Source of the DNA: JABWBD01 sp040768665
GTDB taxonomy: Bacteria; Planctomycetota; Planctomycetia; Pirellulales; Thermoguttaceae
Length of the DNA stretch: 46,715 nt
NCBI GenBank assembly: GCA_040768665.1
Contig: JAXGMN010000077.1
Coordinates: 1-46,715, forward strand
Reading direction: 5' to 3'
Shown: piece by piece, positions 17,073 through 24,974 of the stretch
Layout: every line of letters starts with the position of its first letter
Numbering within the stretch: position 1 is the stretch's first letter
The notes under the pieces: model-generated
Told to the model about the DNA's origin: nothing
The model's database searches: none
The model's input: only the letters and a program-made list of their open reading frames with translations
Position numbers and translations under genes: made by a program

Positions 17073-17822
17073 TTATGCTCCCTCCTTAACGGGGATGCGC
17101 GTCGGCTGCTGCACTCCGCTGATGGAATGGAGAATCATAATCTTCTGCCAGATCTTGCGGGCCAGGCCGGTCGCCAGCGATTCGACTTCGTTGGCGGAGG
17201 CCAGCGCGACCGAGTCGTCGAAATTCTGGACGTGCAGGGCCGCGATCTTCCCGGTGAGGGAGAGCAGTTCAGTACAGTAGTCGAGGTAACGACTCAATTC
17301 AAAGACGGTCATGTCCTCACGGGGGGAGGACGCCGTCTCGCGGCCGCGATAAACGATCCGCTCCGGATCCTTGGTTAACTGGTGCATGTCGATGATGTGG
17401 GCGATCGACCGGAGTTCATGGATCGCGACCAAGGCACGGCGGCGTTTGATCCGGGTCTCCAGCGTGACGAGGAAGAAGACGGCCGCTCCGATCAGCACCA
17501 GGTCGTTGATTGCCGCCTCGAGCAACTGGATGAACTCGAGGAGGTTGATCTGCCGGGACGGCAACTCCAATGCACTTACCGTGCCGGCCGTGACGCCGAT
17601 AATGGCCAGGACTACGAGTAACGTGAGGAGGCGCAGACTCCAGACAGGACGTGAGATCCGGACCGACCGCTGCTTCGCCTGTTGGGCAATCGAAAGCAAC
17701 TGCCGGCACACCCCCGAGAGGCTCGAACCGGGAAAGCGTTCGGCGATCCGCAGGCCTAGACGGTTGATCGTTCGGACCACCTCTTCCGGGTCGAGGATGT
17801 GGTGGGCGGTATTGCCGCGCAT
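17073..17822 (-). CDS. Conserved membrane protein, function unknown
   Basis: 249 aa from ATG at 17822 (MRGNTAHHILDPEEVVRTIN). An in-frame ATG at 17906 is possible, but the extra residues look non-coding and neither start has a clear ribosome binding site. Residues about 60-85 (LLTLLVVLAIIGVTAGTV) and 105-127 (LVLIGAAVFFLVTL) are two membrane helices. They are followed by a long cytoplasmic helical part: ETRIKRRRALVAIHELRSIA, HIIDMHQLTKDPER and KIWQKIMILHS. The HELRSIAHIIDMHQLTKDP core is strongly family-like among planctomycetes and other bacteria. The sequence shows no catalytic motif. Confidence 0.8.
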   Translation of the reverse strand: MRGNTAHHILDPEEVVRTINRLGLRIAERFPGSSLSGVCRQLLSIAQQAKQRSVRISRPVWSLRLLTLLVVLAIIGVTAGTVSALELPSRQINLLEFIQLLEAAINDLVLIGAAVFFLVTLETRIKRRRALVAIHELRSIAHIIDMHQLTKDPERIVYRGRETASSPREDMTVFELSRYLDYCTELLSLTGKIAALHVQNFDDSVALASANEVESLATGLARKIWQKIMILHSISGVQQPTRIPVKEGA

Positions 17823-18140
17823 GGGAGCACCGGGGGTGGAGGCGGAACGGTGGAGATTTGATTTCCCACAGATGCCGAGTCTAACCCGTAAGAATTGGGT
17901 GGTCAAGGAGGAGTGGCCGGTTGAGGGTCAGATTCGGCCCATTCCCCGGCCTCCCAATCGTATCAAGAGCCAGGGAATTCCAGGCACGTTTTCACAGATA
18001 CTATTTGTCGCACCCTTCGTCGGGGCCGAGAAGTCCGGCGGACTGGAGGGAGGAGTCAAGAAAGAAGCAGTGCTGCCGCGTAGAATTCAGGTTGTTAGAA
18101 GTTGTCGTTTCGCCGGATTTTTTCAAGGGAGCCATGATCG
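17823..18140. other. Divergent intergenic region, no recognised feature
   Basis: This 318-bp gap separates the divergently transcribed membrane-protein and PQQ-dehydrogenase-like genes, so it should hold both promoters. No repeat, hairpin or convincing promoter motif was identified. Confidence 0.4.
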
Positions 18141-21100
18141 GTGCCCTGGAATGCTCTCATCCAGAGGAAATCGCTCGTCCCCACCCCGTTTCATCACACC
18201 GCCTGTTTGCGAGCCACTCAACGCTTCGAAAGACACACTCGGCTCCGCTTTGAGTTGCTCGAACATCGGTTGGTGCTGAGCACTCTGCCCGCCGGTTTCA
18301 CGGAGACGCTGGTCACGACCCAGAGTGACTTGTCGGCGCCGACTGCGATGGAGTTCTCGCCGACGGGGGAACTTTGGGTACTTGAGCAAGCGGGCAGGGT
18401 CAAGCTCGTCCGCAACGATGGCATCACGCATACGGCGCTGAGCGTGTCGGTGGATTCTGTCGGCGAGCGGGGAATGCTGGGCATCGCCTTCGACCCGTCT
18501 TACGACGGTGTGGGTTCCAATCCGGATTACGTCTATCTCTACTACACCAACCCCCAAACCGGTGCGACCGATCCGGCGAACAACCGCTTGAGTCGCTTTA
18601 CCGTTGTCGGCGCCGGCACGACCACCGCAACGCTGACGAGCGAAGTTGTTCTCCGGGATCTGCCGCCCGAGGACGAAGACAACAACCCGGCCACCGACGG
18701 CAACACGAACCATAACGGCGGGGCCATCCATTTCGGTCCCGACGGAAAGCTGTATGTCGCTGTCGGCGATCACAACTACGACACAACGCCCCAGTCGTCC
18801 CACGTTTCCCAGATCCTGACCACACCGTTCGGCAAAATCCTGCGTCTCAATTCCGACGGCAGCAATCCCAGCGACAATCCCTTCTACAACGGCAGCGCGA
18901 CGGACTGGCAGGGCTCGATCTGGGCTTTGGGCCTGCGCAACCCGTACACGTTCGCCTTCGAGCCGGGCACCGGCACGATGTTCATCAACGACGTGGGCGA
19001 AGGTGTCTGGGAAGAGATCAACCGGGGCGAGGCCCGTGCGAACTACGGCTGGGCCGGCAGCACCGCGCCGTTGTGGGAGGGCTTCGAATCGCCGCCGCCG
19101 GCTTGGGAAGACTATCGCGACCCGGTCATGGCCTACGATCACAGCAACTCGCCGCCCAGCCCCTTTGGCTGTGCGATCACGGGCGGCGCCTTCTACCCGG
19201 CCGGTGGCCCCTTCGGCAGCGATTACGCGGGCAAGTATTTCTTCGCCGATTTCTGCGGCAACTTCATCCGGTTGTTCGACCCGGCCAACCCCGGCTCGCT
19301 CTCCGTACCCGACACCTCGATCCCCTTCGCCGCCAACCTGACCACGGCGAATCCGGTCGATCTGAAGGTGGATTCGGCGGGCAACCTTTACTATTTGGCG
19401 CGTGGCGGTCCCGGTGAGATCTACCGCATCTCCTTTCAGGCAGGCGATGAACTGGGCGCCGTCGACTACCGAATGCTCGATCGTTTGAACCTCGGCCAGG
19501 GCAATTTGTACTTCAACTTGAGCACGGTGAATTCCGGCACTCTGACTCTCGAAGTCGTCGCGCCGGACCCGGCCGGCAGCGCCGCGGTCCGGCTCTACGA
19601 CCAGGATCCTGTCGCCAACCCGGGCCTTACGCCTCTGGTTACCTCGACCCTGGTCGATGGCAATCAACGAGCGGACTTGCAGGTGGGCGGCGGAGAAACC
19701 TACTATGTTGAGCTGTTCGGCTCCAATGTAGACTTTGATTTGCGAATCGCCAATCTCGTTCGACACGATGGGACCACGGTCACCATCCATGGCACGGCCG
19801 CGGACGACGAATTCCTCTTCGACGCATCCGGCGGCCACGGGATCGCGATTCGTGGCGTCTCCTACTCGTTCACCGCATCCGAGGCAACCACCTTCGCGTT
19901 CGACGGCGCCGGCGGCCGCGACGACGTGCGGTTCATCGGCACGGATGGTTCCGACAGCGCAACGCTTCGTCCGACGCAGGGCACCATGGTCGGTGGAAGC
20001 TACACGCTCGAAGCCGCCCATGTCGAATCGTTCGACTACGACGGCGGCGCGGGCGACGACGCCGTCGTAGTCTGGGGCTCTCAGGGAACCGAAACCTACA
20101 AGGCCGATCCCGGGGTTGCCGAGATGAGCGGCAACGGTGTCTCGATCCGCGTGACGGCCGAGAACATTTTCGCCCGTGGCGCCGGCGGCGGCGATACGGT
20201 CGTGTTCGGCGATTCTGCCGGCGACGACGTGCTGGAGTATTTCTCCTGGTGGGCCCGGATGCGCGGGGACGGATACCTTCACCATGTCCGCGGGTTCAAG
20301 ACGATGAAAGCGGAGGCCGAACTTGGACAGAACGGCACGGACAGGGTCGTCGTCCGCGGCTCGGCGCACAACGACTATCTTAGGGTCAACCCCTACAACG
20401 CGGCCCTGGAAACGTCCGTCGTCCGGTTCCTCAGCGGTTCGGGCAGCGTGTGGCATATCGCCCACGGATTCGACACCATCATCGGCTTTGGCCGCGGCGG
20501 GGCTCTCATTGACCAACTTTTCCTGAACGACACTCCCGGTGCGGACACGTTCGACGTGAGAAGGTTGCAGGCGAACCTCGACGCGCCGGACTACGCAGTG
20601 ACGGTTACAGCCCATGGTTTCGGCACCGTGGAAGTTCGACGGGCCAATGCGAACGAGAAAGCCGACGAGATCGGCCTGGGCGATTCGCCGCAGCCGGACC
20701 ATAACGATACCCTGGTGGGCGATCCGGAACGGGTGACCCTGAGCGGTCCCGGATATGTCAACAAGGCTCTGAATTTCCCGTCCGTCAGAGCGTACAGCAG
20801 CGCAGGCTATGACACCGCCCATTTCTCCGACCTGACCGATCCGAACGACAGCCGCACGGGAGTCGACACCTTTACCGCCAGACCGGTTTTCTCCCGCCTG
20901 GACGGCTCCGGCTACAAACTCTGGGCGCGCCTGTTCGACGAGGTCCATGTGGAGTCGAATTACGGATTAGACATTGCCAACCTGTACGGCAATGCCAACG
21001 GCGCCGAACTCACCGGCACGGCTGCCGAAGTGCGACTTTCGGGTACGCATTCCGCCGGCGCGTACGCCAACCACGCCCGGTCCTTTCACGAGGTGAACGC

Positions 21101-21308
21101 CGTCGCGCGAGTCGGTCCGGACCGGGCGGTCCTCACGGATGCCGTGGTCGATCCGGCAACCTACGGTCCACCGCAAGGCACTCCGCTGGAAGAGTTGGCC
21201 CAGATCCTTTGGCTGGACCAGTTCGAGACCGTCGAACTCCTCAGCAGCAATTCCGACGAGACGACCGAGATTAACGACGTCGATCGTATCTTTGCCTTCT
21301 GGGAGTAG
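18141..21308 (+). CDS. Giant exported PQQ-dependent sugar dehydrogenase-like protein
   Basis: A 1055-aa protein starting at GTG 18141, with AAGGGA about 10 bases upstream. Residues about 34-48 carry RLRFELLEHRLVLS, the planctomycete LEPR-like export/sorting motif. Residues about 50-430 form a soluble glucose/sorbosone dehydrogenase beta-propeller: GERGMLGIAFDPSY, NHNGGAIHFGPDGKLYVAVG, GLRNPYTFAFEPGTG, NRGEARANYGW. In that family PQQ and Ca are bound and sugars are oxidised outside the cytoplasm. The second half is built of degenerate modules of about 80-90 residues with D-x-A-x-L and G-x-D motifs plus GDD/GND steps (SAGDDVLEYF, GTDRVVVRGSAHND, LDGSGYKLWARLFDEVHVES), probably a stalk or surface adhesion part. 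It is monocistronic. Confidence 0.83.
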   Translation: MPWNALIQRKSLVPTPFHHTACLRATQRFERHTRLRFELLEHRLVLSTLPAGFTETLVTTQSDLSAPTAMEFSPTGELWVLEQAGRVKLVRNDGITHTALSVSVDSVGERGMLGIAFDPSYDGVGSNPDYVYLYYTNPQTGATDPANNRLSRFTVVGAGTTTATLTSEVVLRDLPPEDEDNNPATDGNTNHNGGAIHFGPDGKLYVAVGDHNYDTTPQSSHVSQILTTPFGKILRLNSDGSNPSDNPFYNGSATDWQGSIWALGLRNPYTFAFEPGTGTMFINDVGEGVWEEINRGEARANYGWAGSTAPLWEGFESPPPAWEDYRDPVMAYDHSNSPPSPFGCAITGGAFYPAGGPFGSDYAGKYFFADFCGNFIRLFDPANPGSLSVPDTSIPFAANLTTANPVDLKVDSAGNLYYLARGGPGEIYRISFQAGDELGAVDYRMLDRLNLGQGNLYFNLSTVNSGTLTLEVVAPDPAGSAAVRLYDQDPVANPGLTPLVTSTLVDGNQRADLQVGGGETYYVELFGSNVDFDLRIANLVRHDGTTVTIHGTAADDEFLFDASGGHGIAIRGVSYSFTASEATTFAFDGAGGRDDVRFIGTDGSDSATLRPTQGTMVGGSYTLEAAHVESFDYDGGAGDDAVVVWGSQGTETYKADPGVAEMSGNGVSIRVTAENIFARGAGGGDTVVFGDSAGDDVLEYFSWWARMRGDGYLHHVRGFKTMKAEAELGQNGTDRVVVRGSAHNDYLRVNPYNAALETSVVRFLSGSGSVWHIAHGFDTIIGFGRGGALIDQLFLNDTPGADTFDVRRLQANLDAPDYAVTVTAHGFGTVEVRRANANEKADEIGLGDSPQPDHNDTLVGDPERVTLSGPGYVNKALNFPSVRAYSSAGYDTAHFSDLTDPNDSRTGVDTFTARPVFSRLDGSGYKLWARLFDEVHVESNYGLDIANLYGNANGAELTGTAAEVRLSGTHSAGAYANHARSFHEVNAVARVGPDRAVLTDAVVDPATYGPPQGTPLEELAQILWLDQFETVELLSSNSDETTEINDVDRIFAFWE

Positions 21309-21323
21309 TCGCGCTCGAAGTAA

Positions 21324-21542
21324 CTCAAACTGTAAACGCCACCACCGTGGTTTATCCCGGTGGGGCGATGTTTGGCAACTACAAACGCCAAGAACCCTCG
21401 TTTTGTGATTTCGTTTCCGCCGCTCGGCCTGTAGGGCCGAGCAGCGGAAAACGAAATCACAAAACGGCCTACAGGATCGCCGTTTGTAGTTGCCAAACAT
21501 CGCCCCGCCGACGCGGGTCGGTGGTGGCATTTACAGTTTGAG
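21324..21542. mobile_element. MITE-like inverted-repeat element with 7-bp direct repeats
   Basis: CTCAAACTGTAAA at 21324 faces TTTACAGTTTGAG ending at 21542. The arms extend inward for about 100 bp: GGGGCGATGTTTGGCAACTA then CAAACG, and TTTTGTGATTTCGTTT, each with its complement. The bases just outside are GAAGTAA on both sides (21317-21323 and 21543-21549), consistent with a target-site duplication. No reading frame for a transposase is present, so it would depend on an enzyme encoded elsewhere. It lies 15 bp after the PQQ-dehydrogenase-like stop codon. Confidence 0.75.
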
Positions 21543-21545
21543 GAA

Positions 21546-21672
21546 GTAACCGTTCACCGCGGCGGAAGAGCGCGGGGAAAAGTCCATGCTTTCGGTCAAC
21601 GTCCTTTGACGGCAAAACATCCGAATTGGCCGAAAATTGGCCATTCCCCGGCCGTGGATGTGGATGGTTATC
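21546..21672. repeat. Palindromic repeat, family B (diverged)
   Basis: It begins GTAACCGTTCACCGCGG and has the family core CCGAATTGGCCGAAAATTGG then CCATTCCCCGGCC. The right end GTGGATGGTTATC is a worn version of GTGAACGGTTACC. It directly abuts the MITE-like element. The remaining 200 bp up to the next gene show nothing certain. Confidence 0.6.
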
Positions 21673-21878
21673 GCTCGAACGCCGGGTGGACGTGGAGGGG
21701 TTGTTGAGCCATTCTCCGGCGTGCGACGGCGGCCGGAACGCGCTGCCTTACCACCGCAGAGAGCATAGACTTTAGAGCCTATTCCAACACAAGCGCGGAG
21801 GAGAAAAGGGGCCATTGGTTCTCGGAGCCTCGCAAACGCGCCGAGTGGTTGCATCCTTTTCTGGTTGTTGAGCAGCCT

Positions 21879-22784
21879 ATGACAGCCGTTCTCGTGGTGG
21901 ATGATTCGGCTGTGGATCGTCGGATCGTTCGCGGTCTCTTGAAACCGGAGTCCCAGTGGATGGTCCTGGAGGCCGAGCACGGTCTCGCGGCGCTCGCCGA
22001 AATGAAACGCGCGACGCCGGAGTTGATCGTCACCGACCTGCAAATGCCCGAAATGGATGGCTTGACGCTGCTCACCGAGGTCGTCGCGCGCTACCCAACT
22101 GTGCCGGTCGTTGTTATGACGGCCTACGGCAGCGAGGAAACGGCGATACAAGCCCTGAAACGCGGTGCGGCCGGCTATGTTCCCAAGTCGCAGATCGCCG
22201 ACTTGTTGCCAACCACGGTCCGTGAAGTGTTGACCGTCGCGCGTGGGAGGCGCACTCACGAGCGGTTAATCGAATCGATCACGGCATCACGAATCCGGTT
22301 CGCCCTGGCGAGTGATCCTGTTCTGATTGACGCCGTCGTTGACCTGGTCCGGCGCATGCTGAATCGCGTAGGAATTTGCGGTCCAACGGAACGGATACGG
22401 GTCGCCGTGGCGCTGGAACAGGCGTTGCAGAACGCGTTGTACCACGGTAGTCTGGAGCTTACGGAAGAGCAGATCAAGGAGGTGAAGGAATCGCTACGCC
22501 AAGGCAACAACGCCTGCGTGATCGAAGAGCGTATATGCCACCCGCCCTACTGCAATCGAACGATCTCGCTCGAGATGTCGGTCACCCCGGGGGAAGCGCG
22601 TTTCGTTGTGAACGATGAAGGGCCTGGATTCGACGTTGCGTCCGCGCTGCGCCAGGATCGAACGGAGACCGTGGTGGGCAATGGAGGGCGGGGGCTGCTG
22701 TTGATGCGAAGCATCATGGATGAAGTCACATTCAACGATCGTGGCAATCAGGTCACCCTCGTCAAGGCCGCGGACTGGTGTTGA
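21879..22784 (+). CDS. Receiver domain fused to an RsbW-like anti-sigma/histidine-kinase-type ATPase
   Basis: 301 aa from ATG at 21879 (MTAVLVVDDSAVDRRIV). The upstream ATG in frame would add ten unrelated residues. Residues 1-120 are a response-regulator receiver with Asp53 in TDLQMPEMDG and the Thr/Lys positions in VMTAYGS and VPKSQ. Residues about 150-301 are a GHKL ATPase of the serine-kinase (RsbW/SpoIIAB) kind: N box EQALQNALYHG, G1 NDEGPGFD, G2 GNGGRGLLLMR. An extra insert with ERICHPPYC-NR carries two Cys. There is no phospho-acceptor His domain. Inference: phosphorylation of the receiver controls a partner-switching anti-sigma kinase, linking two-component input to a general stress-type sigma circuit. 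No anti-sigma antagonist gene is adjacent. Confidence 0.88.
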   Translation: MTAVLVVDDSAVDRRIVRGLLKPESQWMVLEAEHGLAALAEMKRATPELIVTDLQMPEMDGLTLLTEVVARYPTVPVVVMTAYGSEETAIQALKRGAAGYVPKSQIADLLPTTVREVLTVARGRRTHERLIESITASRIRFALASDPVLIDAVVDLVRRMLNRVGICGPTERIRVAVALEQALQNALYHGSLELTEEQIKEVKESLRQGNNACVIEERICHPPYCNRTISLEMSVTPGEARFVVNDEGPGFDVASALRQDRTETVVGNGGRGLLLMRSIMDEVTFNDRGNQVTLVKAADWC

Positions 22785-22792
22785 CCGCCGCC

Positions 22793-22809
22793 CCGTGAAC
22801 GGTCACCTC
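22793..22809. repeat. Half copy of family B repeat
   Basis: CCCGTGAACGGTCACC, just after the REC-ATPase stop, is the reverse complement of the family B end with one mismatch. No facing arm is seen nearby. Confidence 0.4.
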
Positions 22810-22850
22810 CGGTCCCATTACGCGGCTTTACGCGGGCGGCAGATGACAAT

Positions 22851-22926
22851 TTACCCGCCAATCAGCCCCGGCTGCTTGGAAGCAGCCGGGCTGATGCCAA
22901 TCGTGAGGGAATGCGATCATCTGCCC
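22851..22926. repeat. Palindromic repeat, family C (second copy, inverted)
   Basis: The hairpin at 22861-22894 (ATCAGCCCCGGCTGCTTGG with its complement) is followed by CCAATCGTGAGGGAATGCGA then TCATCTGCC. This is the reverse complement of the element at 12613-12690. It lies between the convergent REC-ATPase and small-membrane-protein genes and could act as a transcript terminator for both. Confidence 0.7.
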
Positions 22927-22976
22927 CATGCCTTACGCGAACTGTGTCTCCGCTCGATAGACGGTGTTCCTCCATG

Positions 22977-23168
22977 CTACGGCGCACGGAACAGGCCCCA
23001 GAAAATCACGCTCAGCACTACGGCAACGACGGCGCTCACGATGTAATACACCAGATCGGCCGTGGCAGGGGCGCGGCGCCGGGGTTCCCGATCTTCCCCC
23101 ATCGTGCGGAAGTCCGCGTAGCGCCGAAGTCGGCGTACTATCCGGTCCGTGCCTCGCATCTCCTTCAT
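22977..23168 (-). CDS. Small single-pass membrane protein
   Basis: 63 aa from ATG at 23168, or 60 aa from a second ATG three codons later; GGGAGGAG lies just upstream of both and suits the second start better. The N-terminal half is very basic (RIVRRLRRYADFR). The C-terminal half is one membrane helix (LVYYIVSAVVAVVLSVIFWG). It begins 12 bp after the sigma-54 activator stop on the same strand, so it is probably co-transcribed with it. No family is recognised. Confidence 0.6.
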   Translation of the reverse strand: MKEMRGTDRIVRRLRRYADFRTMGEDREPRRRAPATADLVYYIVSAVVAVVLSVIFWGLFRAP

Positions 23169-23180
23169 CTCCTCCCATAA

Positions 23181-24224
23181 TCATGGGGCACTGCCGGTGA
23201 AGGCGAACTGCTTCGAATCGGCGACTGCCTGGCTGCCGCCTTCCGTCCGGAACTGGTCGCCTTCCCATCGTTTCAACATCCGTTGCAGGGTTCGCTGGGA
23301 GATGCCCAGTGATCGGGCCGCCTCGCTGCGCTTTCCTGCGAACCGGTACAGCATCTGCCTCACCACCAGCCGTTTCATGGCTTCCAGTGTAAGGCCGTCG
23401 GGCAGTTTCACTTGCGTGGCCGGATCGGCCGGCGAAGTGCGGACCATGGCAGGCAAATCGTCGACCGAGAGCGTTGTGGACCGTGCCAAGACGACCATGC
23501 TCTCAATACAGTTTCGGAGTTGCCGGACGTTGCCCGGCCAGTGATAGGACTCCAGGAACTTCCACAACCGCTCGTCCGGCTCACAAGGCGAACGATGGTT
23601 CGCTTCGCAGCTCTGCCGGAGAAAGTGGCGGGAGAGGAGCCGGATGTCCTCGCGGCGGCTCCGCAAGGGCGGCAGCCGGATCGCCACCACGTTCAGACGG
23701 TAGTACAGGTCCTCGCGGAACTTGCCGCTGGCGACCATGTGCTCCAGGTTCCGATTGGTGGCTGTGACGACGCGGACGTCCACTTCTTTCGCGTCGTTGG
23801 AACCGACCGGCGTAATCCGGCGATCCTCGAGGACCCGCAGAAGCTTGGCTTGCGACGCCGGCACCAGATCGCCGATTTCGTCGATGAACAGCGTGCCGCG
23901 ATGCGCCGCCTCGAATCGGCCGCAACGGTTTGCCCCCGCACTTGTGAATGCTCCCTTTGCGTGCCCGAACAGCTCGCTCTCGACAAGCGTATCCGGCAAG
24001 GCCGCTATGTTGACCGCTGAGTAAGGTCCGTCGCAACGGGGGCTGCAGTCATGGAGGGCGCGGGCCGCGAGCTCTTTGCCGGTGCCCGATTCGCCCGTGA
24101 GGAGCACAGTCACGTCGCTTGCCGCAACGCGGCGGATTTGGTCAAAGACCACTCGCATCGCCTCACAGCGGCCGACCATCGCACCCAGACGACAGACGCC
24201 CGTGTCGAGTTGGATTGTTTGCAC
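23181..24224 (-). CDS. Sigma-54-dependent transcriptional activator without sensory domain
   Basis: 347 aa from GTG at 24224, chosen because AGGAGG lies 7 bases upstream; the longer frame to 24338 overlaps a repeat. The AAA+ domain starts almost at once: Walker A GESGTGKE (44-51), ESELFGHAKGAFTSA with the sigma-54 contact loop at 91-96, Walker B TLFIDEIGD (111-119), then DLYYRLNVVAIRLPPLRSR and WPGNVRQLRN. The C-terminus has a Fis-type helix-turn-helix (KRSEAARSLGISQRTLQRML). There is no receiver, GAF or PAS domain at the N-terminus. The usual GAFTGA loop reads GAFTSA. Such proteins remodel sigma-54 polymerase by ATP hydrolysis. Targets are unknown; the downstream small membrane protein may be one cistron of the same unit. 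Confidence 0.9.
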   Translation of the reverse strand: MQTIQLDTGVCRLGAMVGRCEAMRVVFDQIRRVAASDVTVLLTGESGTGKELAARALHDCSPRCDGPYSAVNIAALPDTLVESELFGHAKGAFTSAGANRCGRFEAAHRGTLFIDEIGDLVPASQAKLLRVLEDRRITPVGSNDAKEVDVRVVTATNRNLEHMVASGKFREDLYYRLNVVAIRLPPLRSRREDIRLLSRHFLRQSCEANHRSPCEPDERLWKFLESYHWPGNVRQLRNCIESMVVLARSTTLSVDDLPAMVRTSPADPATQVKLPDGLTLEAMKRLVVRQMLYRFAGKRSEAARSLGISQRTLQRMLKRWEGDQFRTEGGSQAVADSKQFAFTGSAP

Positions 24225-24254
24225 TGTCGAACCTCCTAACGCGGCTCTTGGCCG

Positions 24255-24373
24255 CAACGAGTTCGGCGGAACGAGAGAAGGACCGGACCATGTCGTCGGC
24301 CAACGTCTTTCGCGCCAAACGCCCGAATTGGCCGACAAATGGGCCGGTCCCCGGCCGCCCGAGGAACGGTTAC
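24255..24373. repeat. Palindromic repeat, family B
   Basis: GGACCGGACCATGTCGTCGG faces CCGACAAATGGGCCGGTCC, with a loop holding AAAGACG-type and ATTCGGGCGTTTGGC sequence in the same arrangement as at 1227-1344. The right end GAGGAACGGTTACG is the family end. The matching left end is lost or overlaps the start region of the sigma-54 activator gene. Confidence 0.65.
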
Positions 24374-24482
24374 GAAATACCAGGGGTGCCCGCTGAACCA
24401 GAAAGCAGCCGGAAGCGGCTCAGAAGTTTCGAGTGCTCGGCAGCGAGACACAGGTGGGCAAGTTGCCGCTGCGGGGGGAAAT

Positions 24483-24522
24483 AAAGACCCCGCCTGTGCC
24501 GAAACTCGCACAGCGGGGCTTT
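24483..24522. terminator. Terminator-like hairpin without a gene before it
   Basis: AAAGACCCCGCCTGTGC and GCACAGCGGGGCTTT form a strong GC stem with an A-run before it and a T-run after it, the form of a bidirectional factor-independent terminator. No gene ends here: the neighbours on both sides start away from it. It may insulate the two divergent regulatory units or be left over from a lost gene. Confidence 0.6.
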
Positions 24523-24622
24523 CGTAGCGCGGTAGGGCGGCCCGTCTCGGACGGCCTTCATGAATTTCTACGCACAAAGCTCCGGGCGGTCAAGCGGGCA
24601 AATTCTTTTGCTCCCCGTCTAA

Positions 24623-24719
24623 GAGCCTATCCCAAAACCGTCGGGGACTGGCTCATTTGCGGAGTCTTCGGGCAAAATGTGCCTGTCCCCTTCTCTCCGC
24701 GAGGTTTTGGGATAGGCTC
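24623..24719. repeat. Palindromic repeat, family A (inverted orientation)
   Basis: It runs from GAGCCTATCCCAAAACC to GGTTTTGGGATAGGCTC, with the inner GGGGACTGGCTCATTTGCGG and GGGCAAAATGTGCCTGTCCC. It is the third member of the divergent gap 24225-24974, which also holds the family B repeat and the terminator-like hairpin. Confidence 0.9.
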
Positions 24720-24974
24720 TAAGCCCTGACCCAGTCGCCAGAAGTTTCTTGCTGCTTGCGCTGACTTTGACCGCATCGAAAAACCTGGCCCAGTTCTTTT
24801 CGCAAATCTTTTCGAAAAGTCGCCCTCCCTGCGCGTACAATTCCCAGAGCCGGGCCGTTCCCGACTGCCGGGCTGAGCACTTGTATCCCTTTTGCCGCAC
24901 CACACGCTTCCTGCGCCGGCGTGTCGTGTGATGATTCCGTCGGCGCTGCTGGCGAGGGGCCGGGCAGACGCACG

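Noticed and set aside
18123..20948. 941-codon minus-strand frame opposite the PQQ-dehydrogenase gene
   Set aside because: Antisense shadow; the plus strand carries the dehydrogenase motifs and export signal.
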